Shown here in pieces: positions 35,109-44,161 of a DNA stretch of 64,000 nucleotides. Within the stretch, counting starts at the first letter, position 1; each line of letters starts with the position of its first letter. The position numbers and the translations under genes were made by a program. A model generated the notes under the pieces. It worked only from the letters and a program-made list of their open reading frames with translations, made no database searches and had not been told where the DNA came from. The stretch is taken from positions 119,220 through 183,219 of the forward strand of contig NZ_JAFMSS010000009.1 in the NCBI RefSeq assembly GCF_017916295.1. Reading direction: 5' to 3'. The stretch is from Rubellimicrobium arenae (lineage in GTDB: Bacteria; Pseudomonadota; Alphaproteobacteria; Rhodobacterales; Rhodobacteraceae).

Positions 35109-35714
35109 TGCGGCTTCTTCGGAGAGGTCTCCCAGAATTCATGACTGCGCATCCAAGGCGATCCCAATCAGCCCGTCATCGCGAGCAGGAGTGCGGGGCC
35201 CCGGAGCAGCAGAGTTGGTCTTGATCTGCGGCCTTGCGCGCCTCGTCCTGCAATCCGGTTCAGGGAACAGCAAGCAGGAGGCTCCGGGTCGCAAGATGAA
35301 CCGGTCGGGCTGAGCGGACTACCTGACCATGAGAATGGTCGAGTTACGTTCAAAGTGGTCGTCGATTCATGGGCGAGAATAGAAGGACGGGACTGTTACA
35401 ACTTTAGGTGAATCGAAGGAATATCGTTGGACGTAGCTCCAGCCGAGAACTCCATGATGTGGGGAACGCCGCTCGACCTCGGCTGGAGTGTAGCCAGCCG
35501 CCGGCAGGTTGACAGGGGGTGGCATGCCATCACTCGTCGGGCCGGCCCATCCCGGTCCGATCCTTGGGCCCCCGTTGCGCGGATCCCAGCAGCCCACCTC
35601 CGGCAGCATGGCCCTGGCCAACGCCGGACGCCCTCCCGGGACGCAGCGAAGCATCATCGCCTTCGCGGGATCGAGGCTCTTGCCAAGGGAGTGGCTGCAG
35701 GATCGGGGAGGAAT
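35109..35714. other. 606-bp gap, no gene recognised
   Basis: It contains an AT-richer stretch at about 35330-35440, probably regulatory for the H-NS gene. No convincing frame with a ribosome site. Confidence 0.45.
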
Positions 35715-35894
35715 TCAAGCATGCCCCGGGGCATGTGGGCCGCCTCTGGCACCCGACCGACCATTGGCCGCGACCTCGGGAACATTGAGCATGTCCACGA
35801 TGACCATGCTGTCCATCTGGGACATCTCCTCGGGCGAGATGACCTGTCCCCCGTCCTCGGCCTCTGGAGACATCTCGGCTGCCGTCTGCGTCAT
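35715..35894 (-). CDS. 59-residue hypothetical protein
   Basis: A small acidic protein in its N-terminal half (MTQTAAEMSPEAEDGGQVI and then SPEEMSQMDSMVIVDMLNVPE), with a Gly/Ala/His-rich tail. The start ATG at 35894 has a near-consensus GGGAGG five bases upstream, far better than neighbouring random frames. No signal peptide or membrane segment. I do not recognise a family. Its place between the H-NS gene and the beta-helix gene, near the exosortase pair, leaves a regulatory or precursor-peptide role open but unproven. Confidence 0.45.
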   Translation of the reverse strand: MTQTAAEMSPEAEDGGQVISPEEMSQMDSMVIVDMLNVPEVAANGRSGARGGPHAPGHA

Positions 35895-36203
35895 CCTGAC
35901 CTCCCGCAAAGGCCCCGCCGACCGCTCGCCGAGACCCAGGATCGCCATGAACGCGGCACAACTTGGCGGAAGCGTGTCCCGGCACGACCTCCTGCCTCTT
36001 GGGGGTGGGTTCGCAGGTCCTGACATGCTGTGGCTGGTCTTGCTCCGACTCCAACGATCAGGAACACCCCACCCCGCAGCCTGCTGACCCGCGGGGCGCG
36101 GACATGGTTCCAACGCGCATACGCCCACCGGCCGAAGGGGCCGGTGGGCGTCAGCAGTCATGGTCGGACGGTCTGTCGCGTCAGTCCGACTTGCCGGGAC
36201 GAC
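35895..36203. other. 309-bp gap containing a terminator
   Basis: Apart from the strong hairpin at 36121-36151 nothing is recognised. The part next to 35894 should carry the promoter of the 59-residue gene. Confidence 0.4.
36121..36151 (-). terminator. 13-bp stem-loop downstream of the beta-helix gene
   Basis: ACGCCCACCGGCC (36121-36133), loop GAAGG and GGCCGGTGGGCGT (36139-36151) form a perfect 13-bp stem 53 bases beyond the stop of the beta-helix gene. No T-run follows. Confidence 0.65.
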
Positions 36204-38174
36204 CTAGAGCATGAAGTCCGTGGCGCCGAGATGAGCCGAGTTGGCGATCTCGATCTGGAGATCGGCCCGCTTGTCGCCGTCGAGATCGGCCGAAAGGAGA
36301 CCGTTGCTGTACCGAAGCTCGCCAGCATGTCCCGAGAACGCAGTCGCGGCGACGAACGTGAACGCCTGATCGCCGGCCTTGCCCGAGTCCGCATCGATCA
36401 CGTGGAGATCGATGACGTCGCCCTGGTCATGGCTGAAGTCCGTGATCACGTCGCGCACGGAGCCGCGGCCCGCCTCGCCGCGAGACAGGAAGACGAACGT
36501 GTCGGCACCTTCGCCGCCGGTCAGGGCATCCTTGCCGGTCCCGCCCTGCAGCATGTCATTGCCTGCGCCTGCGGACAGAGTGTCCCAGCCCGCGTAACCG
36601 AACAGGCGATCGCTCCCGTTGCCGCCGTAGATCTTGTTGTTCCCCGCATCGCCTTCCAGCGTCTGTCCGGTCGTGGCGGCATCCTGGATGGTGACCGCGA
36701 TCCCGGCCGAGGCCGTGCCCCCATGGCCATCGTTGGCCGTAAGGGTCAGTGAAACCCGCTGGTCGCTGGTGACGGCCAGGTTTGCCCCCGAGGCCACCAC
36801 GAGCTGGTTGCTGCTGTTCACGGCAAAGCGCGCATCGCCGCTCACGTTGAAAACGATCCGGTCGCCATCGGGGTCGGTGGCCGAAATCTGCCCGATCACC
36901 GTGCCGGCGGCAGCTGTCTCGGAGACGGTCGTGCCTTGCAGGACGATGCTGTGGGGCGCATCGTTTGCAGACGGGCTCGGGGCCGACGTTCCCGACAGCT
37001 CATCCGCCCCGATATCGACGGTGCCGTTGGCTCGGGTCTGGCCGTCGAGGTCCTTGGCTCCAAGGCCGAAGTCGTTCGTTCCGGCGTCGACCGCCGGCGA
37101 AGTGGCCTGGAGATGGAAGTCGGTCCCCGCCTGGACGAACTTGGGATCGACCCCGAGCTTGTTGCCGTCCGCCGTCGTCGGCATCGCGTTGCCGCCGTCG
37201 GTCTTGACCGAGGCCTGGCCCGAGGTGCCGTTGTAGGTGATGTTGTTGTGCCAGACCGTGCCCTTGTTGGTGTAGCCGCCATAGGAGGTGTTATCGATCG
37301 CGGTGTTGTTCGAGTTCAGCTTCGGGTCGGCCACGGCGATGTTGTTGACCCAGGTGTTGTTGCTCGACTGCGAGTTGCTGAGCTCGCCGCGCCAGGTCCC
37401 GGTGTTCAAGGGATCCTGGTTGTTGTGATAGGCGGTGTTGTTGCGAACGGTGACGTGATCGCTCCAGGTCACCTGGATGCCCTTGCCGCCGTTCTCATAG
37501 ACGAGGTTGTTCTCGACCAGGGTCGGGAACGTATAGTTCGGATGGCCGCTGGTCTGGGTGCTCTGGAAATCGTCGATGATGATGCCGTTGCCGTCGGTAT
37601 GCTGGCCGCTCTTCGTGACGTTGTCGTGCGAGACGTTGTTCCGGACGATGGTGCGGAAGCCATCCGTTGCCGTGTCGCCGGTGATGTTGCGGGCCTGATA
37701 GATCGAGATGCCCGAGAACCAGCCGCTGCTGGCATTGGCGTAGGTCTCGTTGCCTTCGATGGTCATGAATTCGGACCCGTTGAACTGGATCCCCGACTCG
37801 CCGGCGTCATGAACCTTGTTGTTCAGGATCTTGACGTGATGGACGCTGTTGCCCTCGATGCCGTCGCCGCCGCCGCCCTTGATGTCGAAACCGTCGATGG
37901 CGACGTAGTTGGCGTTCACGCTGATTGCGTTCCAGGCGCCGGCCGGCGGCCGGATCAGCGCTTCGCCGGGAACCTCCGAGCGCAGGGTGATGTAGCCCGC
38001 TGAGGACCCGTCCCGGTCGATCGAGATGCTCTCGTTGTAGGTGCCGGGCCGCACCACCACGTCATCGCCTGGCTTGAGGTTGGATTGCATGGCAAAATTG
38101 ATGCTGCGCCAGGGCGACGTCGAGGTTCCGGTTCCGCTGTTGCTGCCGGTCGTGGATACATAGTAGGTCGTCAT
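36204..38174 (-). CDS. secreted parallel beta-helix / cadherin-like / RTX protein
   Basis: A 656-residue protein without a signal peptide. Residues about 5-370 form a right-handed parallel beta-helix of pectate-lyase type, with Asn-rich turns (VRNNVSHDN, VENNLVYENG, VRNNTAYHNNQ). Near 335-395 a choice-of-anchor Q-like segment ends in GTVDIGADE. A cadherin-like domain (about 405-500, SETAAAGTVIGQISATDPDGD) precedes two RTX repeats (505-560) and a serralysin-type C-terminal export domain. The beta-helix could bind or cleave polysaccharide, or be an epimerase, but I cannot assign catalytic residues. AAAGGA precedes ATG 38174. Confidence 0.85.
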   Translation of the reverse strand: MTTYYVSTTGSNSGTGTSTSPWRSINFAMQSNLKPGDDVVVRPGTYNESISIDRDGSSAGYITLRSEVPGEALIRPPAGAWNAISVNANYVAIDGFDIKGGGGDGIEGNSVHHVKILNNKVHDAGESGIQFNGSEFMTIEGNETYANASSGWFSGISIYQARNITGDTATDGFRTIVRNNVSHDNVTKSGQHTDGNGIIIDDFQSTQTSGHPNYTFPTLVENNLVYENGGKGIQVTWSDHVTVRNNTAYHNNQDPLNTGTWRGELSNSQSSNNTWVNNIAVADPKLNSNNTAIDNTSYGGYTNKGTVWHNNITYNGTSGQASVKTDGGNAMPTTADGNKLGVDPKFVQAGTDFHLQATSPAVDAGTNDFGLGAKDLDGQTRANGTVDIGADELSGTSAPSPSANDAPHSIVLQGTTVSETAAAGTVIGQISATDPDGDRIVFNVSGDARFAVNSSNQLVVASGANLAVTSDQRVSLTLTANDGHGGTASAGIAVTIQDAATTGQTLEGDAGNNKIYGGNGSDRLFGYAGWDTLSAGAGNDMLQGGTGKDALTGGEGADTFVFLSRGEAGRGSVRDVITDFSHDQGDVIDLHVIDADSGKAGDQAFTFVAATAFSGHAGELRYSNGLLSADLDGDKRADLQIEIANSAHLGATDFML

Positions 38175-39265
38175 TGCTTCTGTCCTTTCCGTACGCGCCA
38201 TGTTATGGACAGCGCGTTACCGTTCCGCCGTGGGGGCACGGCGGGAGCTGAGGTTTGTCGTGGTTGTTTCTCTTCAGGCGTTCCCGTTCCCGGGCCCGCC
38301 AAGATCAGCAGTGCGTGAATTGAGTCATGGCTTTGAGACCCCGGAGAGACGGGGACTGGTCACAAATGTGGTTGAGATTGGACTCCGAGACTGCAGGCGA
38401 GACCTTGCCGACGATGGAACATCGACTGGCTGTTCTCCGCGCAGTGGGCATGTCATAGGCCCGCCCGGCCCGGGGCGGCCTGGGAACTTGGCTTGCTATT
38501 GATCCTGTGCTGAACGTCGGACCAGGCGCTGCTAAAGCGGATCGGCGCAGGGAGCAAACCGAGACTCGGCGGGCAAGCGGTTCCGTGCTTGCCCCCGGCC
38601 GCCAAATGGCGGCTCTTTGCCATTTGCCGCCCCAAGAGCCGGTTGCCAGGTCCTGGAGGCCGGTTCTGACGTGAAGTCACGGTCCACAGCGTCCGGATCC
38701 GGACCGGCTCGATGCTCAGCCGACCTCAGCGCGAGAGAGCGCCAGGGCGGCTGGGGGGCACCTGACGCGCTGCCAGTGGCCCGGACGCGGTTCCTGCCTT
38801 GGTGGGTCTGGGTAAGGTTCAGAAGCTGCCCAGGGCCTTCGGCGTGTTCGAAACGTCTGGTCCCGCGATGGTGCAGGTGAGCTTCGAGCCCGGGAGAGGC
38901 CATCTCGCCCGGGGCGAGCTCAAGGCTCAAGGGGCGGCAGCAATCCGACGGGGCAGGAATCTGTCCGGGGGAGGGTTCGCCTCGAGAACGAGCCAGCAGG
39001 GCCGCAGGAGCGGAGCGCCTGCGGCTGGTGGGCTGCGATGGGACGACGGGTCGTCGAGGATCGCCACCATTGTCATCGGCGGCGCAAGAACGGCGTGCCG
39101 CCGCGCGGCGCCAAGGCAGGGCCGCGGATCGGAAGCGGGAGCAACCGTCAGGGGCCTGGCCCGCCCAGGGATGCCGGACAGGGCCGCCACCTGTCCGCAA
39201 CGGTACCCCTGCCCAAGCCGGCACTCCCTGGTGCAACGGACCTGGCTGCGTCCCGCGGCGCGGGA
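38175..39265. other. 1.1-kb gap, no gene recognised
   Basis: Short frames exist on both strands but none has a family-like sequence or a good ribosome site. The part next to 38174 should hold the promoter of the beta-helix gene. A pseudoknot-like arrangement at 38603-38640 is listed separately. Confidence 0.45.
38603..38640. other. potential H-type pseudoknot
   Basis: Stem 1 pairs CAAATGGC (38603-38610) with GCCATTTG (38619-38626). The loop sequence GGCTCTT (38611-38617) pairs with AAGAGCC (38634-38640) downstream, giving stem 2. The geometry is that of an H-type pseudoknot with a 7-base third loop. It may be an RNA element or chance in GC-rich DNA. Confidence 0.3.
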
Positions 39266-40021
39266 TCAGCCATCGTTGCCGAAGCAGACGGTGTTCAGCT
39301 TGAAGGCGGCCTCGGTCCGGTTCGACGCGCGCAGCTTCTTCATGATCGTCCGGATATGCACCTTCACCGTGCTTTCGCAGAGATTCAGCTCATAGGCGAT
39401 GGTCTTGTTGGACTTGCCGCGCCGGAGCGCCTCGCAGACCGCGAGCTGGCGCTCGGTGAACTGCCCGAACTGCTCGGCGCTGGGCTGCGGGCTGCTGATG
39501 AAGGCGCTTCTGAGCGCCTGAAGGCTGGTCATGGGAAGGAAGACCCCGTGACCGAGCGACATCCGGGTGGCTTCCACGATCGTCTCGATGCCGACCGTAG
39601 AAGGGAGATAGCCTCGCGCGCCGCTGTCGAAGGCCTTTATCATCTCGCGGATGTCCTCGGACTCTCCGATCACCATCACCGGGATGTCCCCCGCCTCCTT
39701 GGTGAGACGTGCGATCTTCTCGGCGAAAGCGGCCTCTGAAAGCGTGTTGTGTCCGGCCCGATACAGGATGACCCTGGTGTCGGGCGCGCTGCCGGCCCGT
39801 AGCCACGCGTCGACCGAGTCGTAGCCGAGGGCTGGCACGTCGGGCGACGCCAGGCCGATCGCCCTGACCAGGCATTCCCGGTCCAGGGTCCTGTGATCGA
39901 TGACAGCCACAACTCCCGCCTCGTCCGCCAGTGCGGGAGCCGGCGTGGCAGCGGCCCGGACGGCCTCGCCAACCTCGTGCTGGGAGGATCTCATGAAGTT
40001 CTTGGCGCTCATGTTACTCAC
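39266..40021 (-). CDS. LuxR-type response regulator with degenerate receiver
   Basis: About 251 residues. A receiver-like domain (about 30-155) is followed by a LuxR/GerE helix-turn-helix (FTERQLAVCEALRRGKSNK, then TIAYELNLCESTVKVHIRTI). The receiver lacks the usual phospho-acceptor: the strand that should end in Asp reads VILYRAGH, and the later K is replaced (GARGYLPST). Activation by phosphorylation is therefore unlikely. The start is GTG at 40021, with AAAGGA eight bases upstream; ATG 40012 is an alternative. It faces the exopolysaccharide genes across an AT-rich spacer and may control them or the surface proteins. Confidence 0.87.
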   Translation of the reverse strand: MSNMSAKNFMRSSQHEVGEAVRAAATPAPALADEAGVVAVIDHRTLDRECLVRAIGLASPDVPALGYDSVDAWLRAGSAPDTRVILYRAGHNTLSEAAFAEKIARLTKEAGDIPVMVIGESEDIREMIKAFDSGARGYLPSTVGIETIVEATRMSLGHGVFLPMTSLQALRSAFISSPQPSAEQFGQFTERQLAVCEALRRGKSNKTIAYELNLCESTVKVHIRTIMKKLRASNRTEAAFKLNTVCFGNDG

Positions 40022-40598
40022 GACACACATCCTTTCACCGATGAGCAAACTGCGGGCGGCCTGCGCCATCATTCCCGAATAAGGCTGCCGATTGCTCTCC
40101 GAACTTTGAGCATTCCTAAAGAAGCGATAGCTTTGGTATGACATCGAAGGTGTTCGGACATCGCATATTGGCCGACCAGGATGTCCAGGTTCAGACTGCA
40201 CATATCGGATGAGAGCAGTTTTCCATGATGCTCCAATCCGCTCGGACTTCTCAGGCTCGAAAAGCCGACGATCGCATAAACGGGTTAGATTGCCCTACAT
40301 GTCATGCTCTAATGATTACCCCCATCAGTCAAGAGGCTTAAGGCGGTAACGCCACAATTTAGACGCAATTCAACCAAAGATTGCAAATCTGCTCGCTTGG
40401 GACGTCCTCGTAGGGCAGCATATAAGAGATAGCGTCGCGAATGGGGTATCGGCCCTTGGCCGGGCGGGAGTTCGCGTTGGAATGCCGCCAAATAGTTTTA
40501 TTATCCCTTGGTGGCGCCAACCCGTGTGACTAGGATGGGTCGAACGCGTTTGTATGGTGCTGATACAACCTGACTTGTCGAGCGTCCAAGAGGGAAAC
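40022..40598. promoter_or_regulatory. 577-bp AT-rich divergent region
   Basis: It lies between the LuxR-type regulator (-) and the first exopolysaccharide gene (+). AT content is above the flanking genes, especially at 40030-40160 and 40300-40420. It presumably contains promoters for both. No gene or exact promoter boxes could be assigned. Confidence 0.5.
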
Positions 40599-41231
40599 GT
40601 GCAAAAGCCTGCGCTGGTCGTGGTGGGTCTTAGCGGAAATACACTTGATGCCCTTTCCGCAATCGAAGCGTCGTTTCGCCTTGTTGCGGTTCTTGACGAT
40701 AAACCCAGGCTCGAGCGCCAGGAATTCGAAGGCGCTCCGATTTTGCCCCTGACCGCGCTGGTTGATTTTCCTGAAGCGCGTGTCCTTTGCCTGATCGGTT
40801 CCGAACGTTCGTTTCGCCAGCGCGCTCAGATCATCAGCCGGCTAGGCTGCCCGGATTCGCGCTTCGCCACCGTCATCCACCCCTCGGCCCACGTCTCGCG
40901 CCTGGCCCGCATCGGAGCGGGGTCGGTGATCCTGGCCGGCGCTCAGATCGTATCCAACGCCGTCGTCGGACGGCACGTGATCATGCTGCCCCAGAGCGTG
41001 GTCCATCACGACGCGTCGATCGGCGACAACAGCCTCATCGGAACGGGCGCCATCATCGCCGGGAGCGTTCGTGTCGGGGAGGGATGCTATCTTGGCAGCG
41101 GGTCGACCATCAAGAATGGCGTAGCGGTGGGGAACGGAGCGCTGGTTGGCATGGCCGCCAATGTGCTCCGCGATGTTCCCTCGGGCGCGACCGTCATCGG
41201 AAACCCGGCCCGGATCCTACGGACCGGGTAG
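40599..41231 (+). CDS. NeuD/PglD-family sugar acyltransferase
   Basis: A 210-residue protein. The N-terminal Rossmann-like domain (VVVGLSGNTLDALSA) binds the sugar nucleotide, and the C-terminal left-handed beta-helix carries hexapeptide repeats (IGAGSVILAGAQIVSNAVVG and similar) with His151/His152 near VVHHDASIG as the likely catalytic base. The end GNPARIL is typical of NeuD/PglD/PerB enzymes, which acetylate amino sugars such as UDP-bacillosamine or GDP-perosamine. The start GTG at 40599 has AGAGGG upstream. Its 3' end overlaps the convergent polymerase gene by 38 bases. Confidence 0.86.
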   Translation: MQKPALVVVGLSGNTLDALSAIEASFRLVAVLDDKPRLERQEFEGAPILPLTALVDFPEARVLCLIGSERSFRQRAQIISRLGCPDSRFATVIHPSAHVSRLARIGAGSVILAGAQIVSNAVVGRHVIMLPQSVVHHDASIGDNSLIGTGAIIAGSVRVGEGCYLGSGSTIKNGVAVGNGALVGMAANVLRDVPSGATVIGNPARILRTG

Positions 41232-42528
41232 CGGCCCCGACCAGGTGCGGCAGGCCCGCGGGCGCTGGGCGGAGCGTCGGGGCGTGAACGGCGAACATGA
41301 GGACCGCAGTGGCGAACAGCGTCCATGGAAAGGCGCCTGGGTCCAGGAAGACGCTTTCCGTCAGGTTCATGAACAGGAAGACCCCGGCGAGCACGTTGAG
41401 CCAGAGCCAGCTCTCGTCCGGGCGAGCCAGATTGAGGCGGGTGCCCTGCGTCAGCGCGCGCACGACCATGACTGCCAGCAGGATCAGGCCCAGCAGCCCG
41501 AGGGACAGCATGATGTCGCGGTAGCCGTTGTGGGAATGAGGCGCCTGCCAGCCGATCCGGCTCCAGATCTCCCAGGCGGCGTCGTTGCCTTCGGTCCAGA
41601 AGGCCTCATAGCCAAAGCCCAGCAGCAGGTGATGTGCGATCTCGTGGTCGACCAGCCGCCAGAGCGGAACGCGTCCGGTGAGGGTGGCGTCCTTGCCCAG
41701 CGCTTCCAGCATCGGCACCAGGAAGCTGCCAAGGAAGATCAGGAGGAGGCCGACCAGCTGGAGAAAGACCAGAACGGTGACGGTGCGCCCCAGTCCGCGA
41801 TGACGCGCCAGCACGATGTGAAAGATCGCGATGACCAGTCCCAGCCCGACAGAAAGAAGCCCGGTGGCCGAGCCCGACAGCAACAGGCAAGCGAGGCTCG
41901 CAACGAGCAGCAGAGCGCCCAGGCGCGCCAGTCGCCTGTCTCGATCGCGCATCATCGCGGCCGCGATGATGCAGCAGTGCGTCGCCGCCCAGCCCAGCAC
42001 GTTCTTGTGGAGGAAGATGCCCCGGAGCTCGGGCTCGCTTGGCATGAATGCCCGTCCGGGCATGACCGCGATCATGCCGAGACTCAGCGCCATGCAGGCC
42101 CCCAGGACCGCGCCAGCCAGGATGAGAAGCTGACGCGGTGTGAAGCGGATGGCGATGAAGACAGGAAGGAGCATGCTCAGGCCCAAGCTGATCGCGGATT
42201 TCAGCGTGCTTGAGGGACTGATCGACCATATGACGGACACAAAGGGCAGCGCGATCAGGGCCGCCATGTGCAGGCCACGACCCGCCGCCTTGAGCGCCTG
42301 CCGATAGTGCGCGGCCAACAGGATGGCCGAGAGCCCCGCGGCCAGCAGCGTGACGAGACGGAGAAGCGACCGCGCGTGGCCGTCAAGGCTTCCATCCGGG
42401 GATGACAGCAGAAGCGGAAAGATCGCGCCCGACTGCAGGAGGAGCACCATGCCCGCGCCCCACCACTCCAGCCGCCGGACGCGGTCCCCCGGCGACGCCC
42501 GAGGCCTGGCCCCGGCGAGCGCTGTCAC
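41194..42528 (-). CDS. O-antigen ligase / ExoQ-like polysaccharide polymerase
   Basis: A 444-residue inner-membrane protein with about ten to twelve membrane segments. The Wzy_C region contains GRVPLWRLVDHEI and the periplasmic loop HSHNGYRDIMLSLGLLG, characteristic of ExoQ/Wzy polymerases and O-antigen ligases. Given the surrounding Wzx-like flippase, export protein and chain-length protein, a polymerase role is favoured over ligase. It is transcribed opposite to the main operon, divergently from the export protein gene. Confidence 0.87.
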   Translation of the reverse strand: MTALAGARPRASPGDRVRRLEWWGAGMVLLLQSGAIFPLLLSSPDGSLDGHARSLLRLVTLLAAGLSAILLAAHYRQALKAAGRGLHMAALIALPFVSVIWSISPSSTLKSAISLGLSMLLPVFIAIRFTPRQLLILAGAVLGACMALSLGMIAVMPGRAFMPSEPELRGIFLHKNVLGWAATHCCIIAAAMMRDRDRRLARLGALLLVASLACLLLSGSATGLLSVGLGLVIAIFHIVLARHRGLGRTVTVLVFLQLVGLLLIFLGSFLVPMLEALGKDATLTGRVPLWRLVDHEIAHHLLLGFGYEAFWTEGNDAAWEIWSRIGWQAPHSHNGYRDIMLSLGLLGLILLAVMVVRALTQGTRLNLARPDESWLWLNVLAGVFLFMNLTESVFLDPGAFPWTLFATAVLMFAVHAPTLRPAPAGLPHLVGAATRSVGSGPGFR

Positions 42529-42845
42529 GGCCGCCCCCGGACACGCTGCCGGGACCCGGGCCCGGGACGTATCGGGCCTGCCGATCGGACCGGAGCGGGC
42601 AGGGGTGGCGTGAGGAGGCCGGAGGTCATGGACCGATCCTGTCCTACTCAGGACTTGGGGCCAACCCGATCAGCGGTGGGCGGGCTCAGCCGTTCGGCCG
42701 AGGGATCTTACCTCCTTCGGGGTAGGGGCCCACCCTTGGGGTGGGAATCCGCCGCGCGCCCATGAGGATGGGCGGCTTGATAGGACCGAACAGCCGGGCC
42801 GATGCTTCGCCGTGACGCACGGTGGTCACCCTACGGGAGCTCGGA
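42529..42845. promoter_or_regulatory. 317-bp divergent promoter region
   Basis: It separates the polymerase gene (-) from the export operon (+) and should hold both promoters. A GGGAG at 42835-42839 is the ribosome site of the export gene. Nothing else recognised. Confidence 0.4.
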
Positions 42846-44099
42846 ATGGAAGGACGCGTGGAGGACCGTACGGCCCGGCGGGCTGGGCCCGCGGCAGGAA
42901 TGCGGGCGGTTCGCATCCTGAAAGGACTCCTCTACCTTCTGGTCTCGATCGGCGTGGTCCCCTGCGCCTGGGCCGCGATGACGATCGGGCCGGGCGATGT
43001 TCTCCGGGTGTCCATCCTGGAAGATGCCCAGCTCAGCCGCGAGGCGCCGGTCAGCGTGGACGGCACCATCGTGCTGCCCCGGCTCGGGGAGATCGAGGTC
43101 GCCGGCCAGGTCCTGTCGGATGTCCGCGCGGCGATCGAGGAGGCCCTGCGCGATCAGGGAATCCTGCGCTCTCCCACGGTGCTCGTGGAGTTCGCCAGCT
43201 ACAGGCCCTTCTATGTCGGAGGGGCCGTGGCCCATCCCGGCGCCATTGCCTTCGAGCCGGGTCTGACGGTGCGGCATGCCCTGATTCTGGCTGGGGGCCT
43301 TGATGCCACCGAAGGGCGCGGCCCAGCCACGCTTCAGGACGTCGATGACCTGAGGGTGAGGATGCAGGTCGGCTCCTACCAGCTCCTGCAGATCGATAGC
43401 CTGATTGCGCGACTTCGTGCGGAACTCGCGAACAGGCCCGAGACGGACGCGGCCGCGCCCGATCCAGGTCTCGTGCCCGAGGAGGAGGCCCGGAGCCTCC
43501 TGGCGCTCGATGCCGACCTGCTCGACACCCGCTTGGCGGCACGCGGCGCCAATGAGCAGCACCTGCGGAGAGCCCTGTCGCTCGTGGAGGCGGAGATCGA
43601 CATCCTGCAACGGCAGGCCGAGCTTCAGGAAGGCGAGCAGGATCTTCAGCAGCAGGAGTTGGAGAGCGCGAGATCGCTCGTCGACCGTGGACGAATGCCG
43701 CGCTCGCAGCTTCAGGCCCTCCAGCGCGAGGCATCCCAGCTTTCCCGCGATCTCCTGGAGAACCGCTCGTTCACAGCCCGGGCCGAGCAGGAGCGGGCCG
43801 CCACGGAGCACCAGCTGGAGGCCGCCACGACGGACCGCGTGATCCAGATTCAGGAAGAGCTGCGGGCGGCGATGCTGGAGCGCGCCAGGCTCTCGGCCGA
43901 CATCGAGTCCATGCGCGACCGCATGTACAACTTGGGTTTGGCGCTGGGGGCGCAAGACTTGGCTGCCCGCCCGGACCGCATCATCCTGATCCACCGCCGG
44001 GCCGCATCAGGCTTCGAGGAGATCGCCGCCGAGATGGAAACCGAGATCCTGCCGGGCGACGTCCTTGAGGTGAGCCTTCCACATCCGCCTCAGGGCTGA
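42846..44099 (+). CDS. polysaccharide export protein (ExoF/OMA-like)
   Basis: A 417-residue protein. After a 20-residue leader comes a signal peptide (MRAVRILKGLLYLLVSI, cleavage near AWA). The polysaccharide-export domain follows (IGPGDVLRVSI, LPRLGEIEVAGQ, then an SLBB segment FYVGGAVAHPGAIAFEPGL with the RHALILAGGL end). About 200-360 is a long coiled coil rich in Leu, Gln, Glu and Arg, as in Sinorhizobium ExoF. It should form part of the periplasmic/outer-membrane export complex together with the BY-kinase. ATG 42846 is preferred because of GGGAG; an upstream start would lack one. Confidence 0.88.
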   Translation: MEGRVEDRTARRAGPAAGMRAVRILKGLLYLLVSIGVVPCAWAAMTIGPGDVLRVSILEDAQLSREAPVSVDGTIVLPRLGEIEVAGQVLSDVRAAIEEALRDQGILRSPTVLVEFASYRPFYVGGAVAHPGAIAFEPGLTVRHALILAGGLDATEGRGPATLQDVDDLRVRMQVGSYQLLQIDSLIARLRAELANRPETDAAAPDPGLVPEEEARSLLALDADLLDTRLAARGANEQHLRRALSLVEAEIDILQRQAELQEGEQDLQQQELESARSLVDRGRMPRSQLQALQREASQLSRDLLENRSFTARAEQERAATEHQLEAATTDRVIQIQEELRAAMLERARLSADIESMRDRMYNLGLALGAQDLAARPDRIILIHRRAASGFEEIAAEMETEILPGDVLEVSLPHPPQG

Positions 44100-44161
44100 G
44101 AGGCCCGACGCACCCGCGAACCCCACCTTCGAAACCCGGCCGACCTTAGCTCAGGGCGATC

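Noticed and set aside
35367..35657. A 96-codon minus-strand frame between the H-NS and 59-residue genes
   Set aside because: No good ribosome site and no recognisable pattern, unlike the nearby small gene at 35715-35894.
38532..39236. A 234-codon minus-strand frame in the 1.1-kb gap before the LuxR-type gene
   Set aside because: Arg/Pro/Ala-rich sequence without ribosome site or family features; looks like non-coding GC-rich DNA.
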